DNA of 64,000 nt from Diploptera punctata (lineage: Eukaryota > Arthropoda > Insecta > Blattodea > Blaberidae), in contig JASPKZ010007542.1 in the NCBI GenBank assembly GCA_030220185.1, positions 62,001 to 126,000 on the forward strand, in the 5' to 3' direction. The notes under the pieces were generated by a model that worked only from the letters and a program-made list of their open reading frames with translations, searched no databases and was not told where the DNA came from. A program made the translations under genes and the position numbers. Position 1 is the stretch's first letter, and the number at the start of each line of letters is the position of its first letter. This document shows, piece after piece, positions 52,894-63,984 of this stretch.

Positions 52894-53459
52894 GTTAATT
52901 GTACTTGATTTCCTTCCAAAAATCCTGGACACACATTAAGAAAAATGGTCGGTAACTTACCCTTCAGCACTTTTCACAGATAGACACGAGACCCTCACTT
53001 CCCCCGTGTTATATACTCAAATATGACCTCTAGGTACCCTAACGGTACTCACTAACATTCCAATAAACTAAATGTAGAGATTTTACAGTTAGCTAAGGAA
53101 AACTTTGCTCTGAACTTTATTTCAACAGACTTTGCTTGTATAATTAAAATAATCTATAAAACAATTAAATATCTATATAAAAGACTATGTATTCATAACA
53201 ATTATACATTTAAGTTTTTTGATAGTTTTGCTTAAACATAAAATAATGACAAAATGATTTACGGTAACCTTATTCTTGTTATTGTCTGGAGTATGTTATT
53301 ATTTAAATTAAACACAGCCTAGGTTAATTTTGAAACTGCTTAGTTATAAATTAATAATTTTTTTAAGATCTGATACAGAAATCATTCATTCATATAGGAA
53401 CTAAACATATTTAAGACGAATTATTAAGCAACTCTCTCTTGGTAATAAATAACCATTTC
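52894..53459. other. No recognisable feature
   Basis: AT-rich spacer. No gene or repeat partner recognised. Confidence 0.4.
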
Positions 53460-53795
53460 AATTATAACAATTGTGTACCTTATAAAACAGTCTTCCTCAA
53501 ATATAATATCATCTGTTATATAAGTTGTCACACTAATAAAGTTCAAAGCTTTCCAAAGACATGTTTCATCCTCAGGAATTCTTATGGCATTGTTTTAAAT
53601 TATTTTCATATTTTATACAGAGGGCTTTAGTTGTTGCATAAAATATACAAATAATTTAAAACAATAACATAAGAATTCCTGAGGGTGAAGCATGTCTGAA
53701 AATATTTGAATTTTAGTAGCGTGACGACGTTTATAACAGAAGTTATTATAGTTGAGGACAACTGTTTTATAAGATTCAAAATTTATATAATTAGA
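53460..53795. repeat. Inverted repeat, arms ~150 bp
   Basis: The arms 53460-53622 and about 53638-53795 are diverged complements. Mirrored landmarks are 'cctcaggaattcttatg' (53571) and 'cataagaattcctgagg' (53668), and 'cttataaaacagt' (53477) and 'actgttttataag' (53761). The centre is very short (about 15 bp). No ORF and no recognised ends. It could be a MITE or an inverted duplication. Confidence 0.85.
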
Positions 53796-53981
53796 ATAAT
53801 TTTAACTCAACGGTGTTCAAACGTGATTATTAAAAGTATATATAAATAACCACTTCATCAATAAGCTAATTGTTTCAGACGATGCACAATTTGAGATATT
53901 TATTCGAAAGTTAATAACTTTAAGTTCCGGGACGGCCTTTTTTTCTTAAATCGGGGATGTTTTCAATAATACAATCCATAC

Positions 53982-54602
53982 TTACTTACTCACTGGCACT
54001 ATCGAACCCGTAGGTTCATGGCCGCGCGGACATAAGCTCTCCATACATCCCTATCCTGAGCTAATGCTTTCCAATCATTCCCTGTATAATTTACTTCCTT
54101 GAAATCATAGTTGATGTTTATTTTTTATTTATACAAATGCAGGGGACTTGACAGAAGTCATTGCCATAATTATGAGAAAACAATAATATATACAATAAAT
54201 TAAAACAACAGAACATTATAGCAAAACAGAAAGTTTAGCTCTTGCTTAGTTAGTTAATGTTATTCTCCCATCTCATTCTTGGTCTACCAGCTGGGCGTTT
54301 TCCCTCTGGCTTTCCTACAAGAAGCTTCCATGCAAGTCTTTCATTCCCCATACATTCATTGCAACATGTCCTGCCCATCGCAGTCTACGAGACTTAACTG
54401 TTCTTATTATATCTGGCTTCCTATAAAGACCATGTAGTTCATTGCTATGTAGTATTCTCCATTCACCTGTCTGTTCGTCTCTCTTTGGTCCAAAAATTGT
54501 CCTAAGTAGGCCTACTTTATTCTGAAATACTTGTAATCTCCTTTCCTCCCTTAAAGTAAGAGTCCATGCTTCGCACCCATATAATATAACTGGTAGAATA
54601 AT
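53982..54602 (-). mobile_element. RTE-like copy, interrupted by a 134-bp insertion
   Basis: On the minus strand: IILPVILYGCEAWTLTLREE, RRLQVFQNKVGLLRTIFGP, DEQTGEWRILHSNELHGLYR, SRRLRWAGHVA, then a break, and the 3' end with ALAQDRDVW and the (AAGT)n tail at 53982. Small insertions ('aggcc' near 54508 and 'cattc' near 54355) shift the frame. Confidence 0.9.
54120..54253. mobile_element. Small insertion inside the RTE copy
   Basis: The RTE sequence around 'gttaatgtta' is split: 'gttgatgtt' (54110-54118) precedes the insert and 'gttaatgtt' (54253-54261) follows it, a probable 9-10-bp target duplication. The insert starts 'tattttttatttatacaaat', as if it were the complement of a retrotransposon 3' end. 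No further match was found. Confidence 0.65.
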
Positions 54603-54609
54603 ACAATCC

Positions 54610-55614
54610 ATTCCAACATTAATTTTTCATTCACTTAAAATATCAGTCGCAATGTTAGTGAAAACATCGTATGTAAGCATTTTTTATTTTTATTTTATGT
54701 GTGCTAAATGTGGCATTCTGTAGTATGCAACTGTTACCACAAAGGTATCAAAGGTGAAAAATGTATAAAACTCGTTTAAAAATTAAGTTCCATTTTAAAA
54801 CTGTACAAATACTTCTGTTCCTGTATTTTCTATTTATTAATTAAATGCTTTAAAAAGTCGTGTTACATATTAGTTACCACGGAAACAGCAGAAGGGGAAA
54901 GAAAATATTAATATTATACAAATAAAACATATGGAAATCGTTTTTATGCTGTCCTTTAAAGTAAACACTTTTATAAATGAACTTTTGCACTAACAGTATT
55001 GCAGTGTTCTATGTAAACATATGAGTACATTTTATCCGACACAGCGTAACATTGACCTGTTTTGTTTGTGGATAATTTGCGAACTATTGCAGTGTCATCC
55101 CGCATACACTCGCTTCACGTTGTGGAGCAGCTATTACCCTAGGTAAGCTGGATAAGTATGACCTAAGTAAGTACTTCATTTGCTATTTGTTCTTGACTAT
55201 ACATGGTTAATAGCTACGTCCGTGCAACGCAGCAACAGGGCTGCTATGACTGGAGGTAAACGTTCCGCTGTGTCATATAATAGGCTACGATTGAAATACA
55301 TAGGGTTCTGGTATGTACAAACAATCATCTAAAATATTCATTTATCTATAAAAATACCAATAAATTACAAATTATGTCCCTATTTGAACATAGTCGGTTC
55401 AGTTTTCTTGTGGAGCACTTTTCAACTTCAAAATAACACATCCGATTTTGTTATAATACATTTTATTTTAAATCTTACTTCGAATGTGAAAACTTTGTAA
55501 ACAATCAAGTAGCTTTAAAAAATCAATATTTATTGAAGAATTACGTTGTATTGCAAAGCACAACAAACAGTGATTTAGACCTAACCTTCTTTAAATATAT
55601 TACAAAAAAAACTA
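54610..55614. other. No recognisable feature
   Basis: One kilobase of spacer with no supported coding or repeats. Confidence 0.4.
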
Positions 55615-55617
55615 ATG

Positions 55618-55692
55618 AGCGAACTGGTTCAAGCGGTAGAGTTTGAGATTTGTATTCGGGAGGTCTCAGGTTCAAATTCCATGCCGACCAAC
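55618..55692 (+). repeat. tRNA-like sequence, possible SINE head
   Basis: 'tggttcaagcggtagagttt' resembles an A box and 'ctcaggttcaaattccatg' a B box. The stretch is followed by a T-run (55702-55719). The stems do not form a clear cloverleaf, so I do not call a tRNA gene. Confidence 0.4.
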
Positions 55693-55699
55693 CAAATTG

Positions 55700-56024
55700 A
55701 GTTTTTTTTTTTTTTTCCTGATTGTCCCAAATCGTAAAGGGAAATTCTGGGTTGGAATTTCACTTAATCATATCCACCTTTAATAAACATATTATTAGAC
55801 ATATAAGTAGAATTACATATATAACTAGACGCTATATAAACTTGAAAAAGACGTCTTTAAATTTAAAAAAATGGAGAATTTGGCGAATTGAAGAGTTATA
55901 TTGTGTTAACGACAACATCTGTAATGTGAGATATTGCGTTACCCCACGCCCTTCAAATGTTTAATAAATAAACTTTGGAGTCATTCATTTAAATGATTTG
56001 ACCTAACAGGCCTGACTGTTGAAT

Positions 56025-56092
<68 letters not shown>

Positions 56093-57880
56093 CACCTAGG
56101 TAGGGAATATAATTGTGTTTCGAAATTAAACTTTCAATAAAACGTATTTATCTTCAGTAAATATACAATGATCAAAGCGACGTATCTTCATGTAATGTTT
56201 GACAACGTAGGCAATAAATGTTCATTGCAAATTTCGAGTAAATTTGAAATGAATTATTCGTCTACTCATGTTTAATCAACACGCAATCCTTCTCTACTGA
56301 AAATATTTTTATCCTGTAGGTTATTTTCTCTTTCGTTGATTATATATTACTCGCGTCAAGAGGGGCACCGTAGTGTAAATTAATAAGGTGCCAGCCGGAA
56401 GATTGCATGTTCGATTTCTGAAGGGGTCAGAACTTTTAAACTAGCCTAAATCTTGTGCTGCGCCAAATTCCCTCATGAAGACGTCTGACTCTCCAACGTG
56501 GATATTCTAACGCAAATGTCTTGAAATGCATAATACAACAAGCCACTAGTCATATTTTTATTCTTGCCGATTTTTCCAATGCCACTTCTACCAACATACT
56601 CTGGTATTACATCCTACATCATTAAGTTCCGTGAGTTTTGGAACAAACTATTTCAGCAGGTAACATTCAGAAAACTAAATTAGTTTACATCATTAGTCTT
56701 ACTATTATGATATATTATGAAATTTAAGTTAACTTTCGGAAACTCTAAATTGCCTCGGTTGTATTGAAAAGACATGCATATTGTGCGTCATTCTCGTTGT
56801 TAATATTTCTTTATATATTTTCGGGGATTGTTAGCGATAAAGCGTAATACCACAACTTTATAAAAATAAGAGTCCAGAAAAAGGTAAAACTTTCCGTAGA
56901 ATTTACTTACCGACCTGATATAATTACCGTATATAGAGTTCTTGGTGAGAAATAAGTACGAGAAATAGGTCAGAAATAAAATAGAAATTCACATAAATCT
57001 AACTTAAAAATCTTGAAAAAAACAATATGGCTGTTCGAAAAGTTACTTCAAAAGATTGGGAAACCAGAATTTTCAAAACAACGGATTTATAATACTGACC
57101 AATCACGATACCTCACTCGATAGGAAAACAAAAATTATAAAAACATTTAAAAATTCGTAACATTAACTACATATAAGTAATTTACCCAAATTGCAATCGA
57201 ACTAACAAAATGTGCCAAAACTTAAGTTAATTGTTATTTTTTTCATGATTTTAGGTTAGATTTATTTGAAATTCTAATTCATATTCCCCCTATTTCTCGA
57301 ACTTTCCCCCCCAAAAAACTATGTCGTCTATATATATATATATGCCTATACCCAAGATCAGTACCTCAATTCTACTACAGTAATATGTGCGTTTTTTGGT
57401 TTGTACCGAAATGTAAAGAAATATAAAGTTTCACAACATTACATATTCCTCTACACGCTTCTCGAAAATAAGAAAAACAATAAGTCTAAATAAATGCTAA
57501 TTTCCATAAGCTTATTTCATTACTCTTATACAACTAGTAACGATCAAGATAATCCTCAAAAGGAGCCACTTTAACATACACTAAAAAAAATGCATTTTCA
57601 TCTAAACTACATCGCGTATTATAAAATAAAACTACGTAATTTGACGTGAAATAAAAAAAAATGATTTGTCACTACTATAAACTAAGGAAATGTACCGTTA
57701 GATTTCGAAGTAAGAAAATGCATGTTGCAACATAAACATATGTACGTGATCTATTGTATTATATTGGAGGTCATCTTTATACATTACTTTATACTTTGCA
57801 GTGGGCTTAATAAATTTCACTGATATTTCCTTTTTATTCAGCTCCGCTTCCAATTCATTTATTATATTTCCTGCTGATGT

Positions 57881-57882
<2 letters not shown>
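55700..57882. other. AT-rich spacer with (AT)n microsatellites
   Basis: An AT array lies at about 56028-56088 and a short one near 57330-57341. A weak tRNA-like pattern lies at 56366-56430 ('gcatgttcgatttctgaag'). No supported gene. Confidence 0.5.
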
Positions 57883-57942
<60 letters not shown>

Positions 57943-58180
57943 CTCATTTGCTGGAACAACGTCATAACTCAAAAAACATAGTTTTTCAGGAGAAGCATTT
58001 AAAGGTTTGAAATCCATATACATTTACCTGTATTTGTCATAAATATCAAATTGCTATACCAACTCACCTTATGTCGTTCTTCCTGAATATAGAACTGATT
58101 TTGTCTTTTATGTAGTACCAATAACTCAAAATCGACCATTTTTGAGTTATGACGTTGTTGCAGTAAATGAGCTATATATA
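57883..58180. repeat. (AT)n plus inverted repeat with 43-bp arms
   Basis: An AT array (57889-57940) leads into 'cgctcatttgctggaacaac' and 'gtcataactcaaaaa'. The complement ('tttttgagttatgacgttg' and 'ttgcagtaaatgagc') closes at about 58176. The spacer is about 150 bp. Probably a MITE inserted at a TA-rich site. Confidence 0.75.
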
Positions 58181-59229
58181 TGTGCATTCATGAGGGAGGT
58201 GTCAATTATATTTTAGAACAGTAAATCGTTCACTTTAAGCTGCTTGTTATTTTTTAATTACTCAATCTGCTCTACAATCCATTTTAAAGGAAATGGTATT
58301 ATCTGGGGGTAAAAATGCCTGTCACTCAGGGCTGGCAATCGGTCTGACACCTTATGCCTGCCGATTGATTGCAAATGTGACAGCCTTAATATTCTTCTAA
58401 CCCAAGACACTCTACATTACTTGTGCGGTAAATGTAATCTTGTATGTATTCCACTCCATATTCTATGAATTTATGGAGCTTAAAATTATAGGAAGATCAA
58501 GCTTTGAAAATTTGTAATATTGCCTTATTATATAACATTTTACACTGTTTGAACTTTTATCATTCGTGAAATTGGACTTAATATTCATAATCATATTCAA
58601 CATATGTTTATGTCAATGTGACGTGCTGTAATTAAAAAAAAAAGCTATTTATTTCTAATCGAAAGTTTTGGACGGATGGACAATTTCAAATATTAAGGAA
58701 AAGTATTTATCATAATGGTAAGTGAATTACTTGAAACATATTTTTTACATTCTATCATAAACTGCTTTACTTTTTAAAGAAAAAAATTATATGCCAATTA
58801 AGATTACATTTTTGATGCTTGAGGTGTCTAAAATATATTTTTAAAGAAATTTAAATATATTTATCACACACATTTTAGATTTAATAATTATTAAATCCAA
58901 AAGAAAAATTAGTTTAATTAAAAGTTTTGTTTGATCGACGGTAGTCAAAACATCTATTAAAAATGAAATATGTGTACGTTAACTTACATTTGACGATGTA
59001 TCTTGAATTTGAGAGAAAAGTCACGACGAGAAAAAGTACATATAGACACTGAATGTTTTCACAAAACGTCAAAACATGCTTTGGAGGGGAAACAGGGGAT
59101 GAAGCCTGGTTCATGTCATTCCCAACACTGAGCCGGATCTCCCCGTTACACCCATCTTAAAGTTTCTCTTCCTCTCTCGCATGCGCACTCATCGCTATTT
59201 ACTAATATTCATAACAAGTTGGAATGACG
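58181..59229. other. No recognisable feature
   Basis: Spacer. A possible trace of the unnamed 48.6-kb repeat lies at 58320-58440. Nothing else was recognised. Confidence 0.4.
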
Positions 59230-59600
59230 TTAATAACCATACCAGCCTGTATTCTCATTTTCATAAAATTAAATTACTTTCCAACTTTTTTTCACTTGCT
59301 TTATAAATTATGTATCCCTAAACCGCTAGTACTAGGAATATTAATAAAATTGTTTTCCTCTTTCGGACTAAAAAAACCGTTTCTGATTCAGATATTGCTG
59401 CACCCCCGTAGTATAATGCAAAGCTTCCTGATTCCTGACTACCACCTCCTGGCCATCTAACTTCCCATAGAGCGACTATATCCAAGAATGGTGTATCTAA
59501 TTTCCTTGTTAATGCATGTAGCGCCCCGCTATTATATAATGTCCTAACATCCCATATTCCTAGGAGTATGTAACTGTGTTTGAGCCTTTGGTATGGATTC
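59230..59600 (-). mobile_element. RTE-type endonuclease N-terminal fragment
   Basis: The minus strand reads LGIWDVRTLYNSGALHAL, TRKLDTPFLDIVALWEVRW, PGGGSQESGSFALYYGG and AAISESETVFLV. This matches the start of APE-type endonucleases in insect RTE-like elements (WNVRTLY.aGaL, LDIvALQE.RWpG, LfYgG). The catalytic Glu of the usual ALQEIRW appears in ALWEVRW. It is the only local piece of this domain and could be the 5' end of the family whose 3' ends fill the window. Frame breaks follow. Confidence 0.8.
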
Positions 59601-59853
59601 CCTGAAGTAGTTATCTCTCGGAGAAACTAATGGGGGATTATTTTACCTCCAGAAAATTTTAGCCCAATGAAAAACATGCTCTCGTTTCTTAACGGTTGTA
59701 TTTTTACGGTGAAAGATCGTCACTCTTTCGACCAAGGTACTTTCTTTGTCTAGCTTACCGCCTTCGACTTGTCGGCATGGGTAACTCTTACTGCTGTAAT
59801 GCTACCGCCGGCATAGCTCATCGAGGGTTCCATTTTACAGTAAACATAAAAAT

Positions 59854-60160
59854 ATACGCTCCGTGGCGCAAGCGGTTAGACGCTCGCCTCTCACCGCTGG
59901 AGTCCCAAGGTCACTCCATGTGGATTTCGTGGTGGACGAAACGGAGCTTGGGCAGGTTTTTCTCGGCGATTTGTCCCGTTTTACCCTGCCACAATTTCAT
60001 TCCACCATTTCTCAATACTCATTTTGTTTCATTTCATTTATCTGCCCCTGTGATGGTGCGTCAGGCGTGGCCGGCCGGCACCCTTGTCATTCACAGGCTT
60101 CTATATAAGGGGCTTCATCTCATCTCATCCCTCGACCCGACCCTGAGTTGGACATGAGTT
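59854..60160 (+). mobile_element. tRNA-derived SINE, second family, long copy
   Basis: The head 'gctccgtggcgcaagcggtt' with AGACGC (A box) begins at about 59861. The body includes 'tggatttcgtggtggacg', 'ggcgtggccggccggcaccc' and 'ataaggggcttcatctc'. The tail is TCATC units followed by 'ctcgacccgaccctgagttg'. It matches 23349-23641 and 63700-63984 in reverse. The 153-codon frame crossing it is not a gene. Confidence 0.88.
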
Positions 60161-60329
60161 GAGGATATTATTATTAGGATATTATATCAAAATATATCAT
60201 CATCTTGTTCGTATACGTTTTAAAATTATCTGATTTTCTTTCTTTCTTTCATACTTTCTTTAATTTTCTCCATTATATTGTTGTACCTACTCTCGAAACT
60301 CATGCTACTATGTAATACAAGGATTCTTT

Positions 60330-60835
60330 TCGTCCCAACTTCTCTAGAAAAAAAAGTAAAACTGAAAATATGTAAAACTGTTATTCTCCAGTCATATTAT
60401 ATGAATGTGAAACATGGGCTCATTTTAAGGTAGGAGAAAAGATTACGAGTATTTAAAAATAAAGTTCCTAAAAAATGGACCAAAGTGGGACGAACAGATG
60501 AATGAGACCACATAACAGTGAACTGCATAATCTTTATGAGAATCCAGTTGTAATAAGTACAGTTAAGTCCGTAGATTGCGTTGGGCAGGGCATGTGACAC
60601 GAATGGGAAATGAGAGAAGTGTATGGAAGCTCCTTGGAAAACCAGAAGGAAAACGCCCAATAGGCAGGCCAATGATAAGGCGGGAGAGAAATATTAACCA
60701 CGATCTGAGGGAAGAATATTATACAGGGGATGATTATAAAACGTTATCTCAGGTTAGGGATGTGTGGAGAGCTTATGTCCGCGCGGTCATGAACCTACAA
60801 TCTCGATTATGCCAGTGAGTTATTAGTTATATTAT
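60330..60835 (+). mobile_element. RTE-like copy, diverged
   Basis: Runs from 'cccaacttctctagaaaa' (equivalent to 47648) through VILYECETWA-like, TVKSVDCVGQGM (shifted from RLRWAGHVTRM), MGNERSVWKL, GKPEGKRPIGRPMIRRERNI, NHDLREEYYTGDDYKTLSQ and the terminus 'tgccagtgagtta'. Frameshifts are present. It is the longest of the clearly older copies. Confidence 0.88.
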
Positions 60836-61934
60836 CTTACCTTATCTTTGGAGGGATTTACAACCCAATACTGCGCTTGGAACGTCTATAGGCTAGGATA
60901 ATTAATTTTGAATCATAAATAGATAGGTACGCAGATGCGGATTTTCTGGTTAGCAAGATACGAGGATCAACGCCAAAAGAAAATGAGATACACACCAAAA
61001 ATAAGGCTGATATTTAACATCCCTAACCCTGCAGGTAGTTGAATTAGGGACACAGGAGTAGTAAGTCTGTACCGAATTCTAAGAGTAAATTAAAATTATT
61101 TTAATGTAGGCCATATGGGTATTTGCCTATAGAGTAAGATGTTTTTGCAATCCCACTGCAAACCGATTTTATAAATAATATCTACGTCATAGAGAGGGGA
61201 AAGAGTCGCCTTTTGCATAAATATTGGTTTCTGAATACCGGCCTCAGTACAGTGCACACACGAAGTGTATGAAAGCAGAAGGTATTTTATACTGGGCACA
61301 TTATATCATGAAGGGTTGTACTATAACTTACCTTCATTTAGACGCTGAGCGGACACACTTCAAAAATTTTATCATCACCCTTACCGCAAGTGAACTAAAC
61401 TGAATAAGAAGAGCAAATTTAATTACCGTAAAACACAAAATATATAACATAAAATTGAATTACGCCCGAACTAATCTACAGATGTGAGTGACATCATGGA
61501 CTGTTCCTAATTTTTTTAGGTAGTAAGCCATTGTATCGCCTACAATTCCCCGTGCCCCCCTTCGTCCCTTACTTTCTTCTTCTCGTCTGTGGACTATATA
61601 CTGTTATTAATTTCACTGACCATAAATAGACTACTATAGCATCACTTGTTTTGTCTCTATAGGAAAAAATACGGTAAATATGTTTTTTTGTTATTCCATT
61701 CTTATTTATAGACTTTTAAAACTGCGGTCGTATCTGTGGATAGGATCTTTGGGATTATTCAGAATTTTTGTTGTGTTTTTCATGAAATTTCTGAAGATGA
61801 TCGGTGATTTTATTTGAATAATATTGATAAAACTCCGTCGCTGCGGTCTAGGATAAAGCCTTTTCCTCGTACCATTTGGGATTAAATAAGAACATTCTTA
61901 AAATTCCATTCCATACATTCTTCTCTGAAACGGG
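60836..61934. other. No recognisable feature
   Basis: 1.1 kb of spacer without supported features. Confidence 0.4.
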
Positions 61935-62258
61935 CTCCGGTTTGATCCCCGATCGGGACATGTTTCCTGGGTGATTATTTTTTCCCGGAGTTTTCCCTCG
62001 CCTGTGATAAATGTCAGAAAACTTTAAAGCCTAAACGGTCTCCAAAAATCATCTGGCCATCATTATGATATTTGTCACGTTTAATAACCTATAAATATAT
62101 GTGTTTCATCTTAACATTATGTTGATCTCGGAGGAGGCCTTGGATTGAGCGCATCACTCATTAGAAGAGGCCCTCTATGCCTTGTGTTGATAAAAAAAGT
62201 ATGTGTGTAATCCAAAGTTTCAATCTCTCTGTGGACAGGTCGTGCCCAGACGGTGTGT
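61935..62258 (+). mobile_element. tRNA-Asp-like SINE (type 2), convergent pair, left
   Basis: Starts in the T arm ('ccggtttgatccccgatcgg') and runs through 'gataaatgtcagaaaac', 'gatctcggaggaggccttgg' and 'ggacaggtcgtgcccag'. Its tail meets the tail of the next SINE at about 62258. Confidence 0.85.
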
Positions 62259-62261
62259 GGC

Positions 62262-62615
62262 ATGTAATCCATCTATAGTAATTCTGCCCGAAGGCAGGTC
62301 CTTCACTGTAATCATAGCATTTTCATGCTATGCTTGAAGCTTTACTAGGGAATTGTAGGTGTGGTAGGGCTTCCCGTTGCTTTCCACACCGGTGAAGGAT
62401 GATGATGATTATGATAATGATAAGGATGATGATGGTGATGATGGCCATATGATTTCGGGGACCGTTTGGGCCTTAAAGTTTTCCTGATATTTGTCTTACA
62501 GGTGAGAAAAAAACCCCGATAAAAACCTCACCCAGAAAAACTGCCCCGACCGGAGATCGAACCCGGGCCCGCTGCGTTACAAGGCAGCACGCTACCTCGA
62601 GACCACAGCGGTGGA
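62262..62615 (-). mobile_element. tRNA-Asp-like SINE (type 1), convergent pair, right
   Basis: Probably the most complete type 1 copy. The minus-strand head begins 'TCCACCGCTGTGGTCTCGAG', then anticodon arm 'CTGCCTTGTAACGCAGC' and B box 'GGGTTCGATCTCCGG'. The body has an ATC-rich stretch and the tail 'GGACCTGCCTTCGGGCAG'. It inserted with its tail facing the older left neighbour, giving inverted tRNA-like heads about 0.65 kb apart. Confidence 0.9.
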
Positions 62616-63014
62616 CGTGACATGTAAAAGCACCAATAATTAAACTTCGATGGAGGAGGAGGAGAAGAAGAAGAATATTGACTATTTAACTCATGCCTCA
62701 AATGGAAGTCAATGACCAATCGCGTTTCAATGAATTTTGTTTTACAATTAATCACAGTCGTGTTTCACCTCGCTCTTTATCGATTTCTCTTTATGAGCTC
62801 CTGCTTTTGTGAAGAAGAAAGCTCATCCTTTTTAGTATTCTGAACGGATCAGAGAATTATTTTGCAGTCACTGACTCTCCAACAAATATATTGAATATTC
62901 CTTCTAACTACACATTTGATAATTGTGTGTTCAATAAATGAGCTTTTAAATAATGATATTACTGAGTTTTTTACTAAAAAAATTTAATTAATTGCCTATA
63001 TGTTGGTTATAATA
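62616..63014. other. No recognisable feature
   Basis: Spacer with a short GGA/GAA run (62650-62675). No gene. Confidence 0.4.
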
Positions 63015-63395
63015 TACAGTTATATGTGTTTCATTTTTTCTCCACTAGGGTGCATTCTTACAATATTGCGATCCAGTGGGTTATCGCTCACTGCGATCCT
63101 ATTTGCCAATAAATATTATGATCAAGTTATAGTGAAACATAAGCACACATTTCTGATTTGTTTTCAAACATCGCTGTTTACATTAAATATATAATATTTT
63201 TAAATACCGGTTACTTCATTTAAATAATGATTTTTGAATAAATAGCTTAATTTTATTCGCTAAATAGTTCTAATGAACGCTACTCCTGATTTCCAAATCC
63301 TTTAGATAAATTCACGTGTCACTTCGTGACTAGTGAATTTGTCGATGATTTGGAAATCATTCGTGAGATTACTTATGATAAACAATGATACTTAA
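63015..63395 (-). mobile_element. 3' UTR-only copy of the 43.5-kb RT lineage
   Basis: The reverse complement aligns with 44045-44430 across its whole length: 'cacgaatgatttccaaa', the hairpin 'gtcacgaagtgac', 'taatgtaaacagcgatgtttg' and 'caccctagtggagaaa'. There is no coding sequence. The two copies define the family's 3' UTR and show a conserved hairpin. Confidence 0.85.
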
Positions 63396-63699
63396 AGCAT
63401 ATACTTCACTGTTTGTTGATTGCTGAGGCACTCGAAACAAGTTGATTTAATGTTATGACGTGAGGTCTCTTTTTACAGCCGGGGGCGCTGTGTGGCGTAT
63501 TCTCTCAGCCAGTCAGTTACAAGTGGTACGTGTCATTCTTCCAGGTGTAAACAAATATGCATGACAAAAATAATCACAAGTAAGATGCTCGCACTTATCG
63601 AGAAATTTTTATGTAACTCACTACATTATAAGAAGCTGATATATTTTGTAAATTATCTCACCTTCTTCCTCACTCTTGACCGTATCGAGAGACAAAATG
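63396..63699. other. No recognisable feature
   Basis: Spacer of about 0.3 kb. The small frame at 63492-63734 overlaps the SINE tail and is not supported. Confidence 0.4.
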
Positions 63700-63984
63700 T
63701 AATGAAGCCCCTTATAGTGGGGATCAGTAAATAACAAGGATGCCGACCGACCACGCCTGACAGGCCATCACAAGGACATATGAAATGAAACGAAGTGATT
63801 GATATGAGTATGGAGAAAATTATGGAATGGAATGTGTGACCGGGTAAAAAAGGGAGAAACCTCCAGTAAACTTGTCCAGATTCGTTTCGTCCACCATGAA
63901 ACCCATACTGAGTGACCGAGGCGCGATCTCGAGAGCTCAGTGCTGAGAGGCGAATGTCTAACTGCTTGCAATACGGAACCGCCT
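63700..63984 (-). mobile_element. tRNA-derived SINE, second family
   Basis: The minus-strand head begins at about 63984 ('GGCGGTTCCGTATTGCAAGC') with A-box-like AGTTAGACATT. It runs through 'TGGGTTTCATGGTGGACG' and 'GCCTGTCAGGCGTGGTCGG', and ends at 'ATAAGGGGCTTCATT' (63700-63714). It lacks the TCATC-rich tail of the copy at 59854-60160. The two minus frames here are chance. Confidence 0.88.

Noticed and set aside
40470..56430. Isolated B-box-like sequences near 36402, 39200, 40480, 46790 and 56410
   Set aside because: Single Pol III boxes occur by chance and in decayed SINEs. None folds into a convincing tRNA.
59696..60157. 153-codon frame
   Set aside because: It overlaps a tRNA-derived SINE that occurs elsewhere in the window. 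The frame is not conserved between copies.
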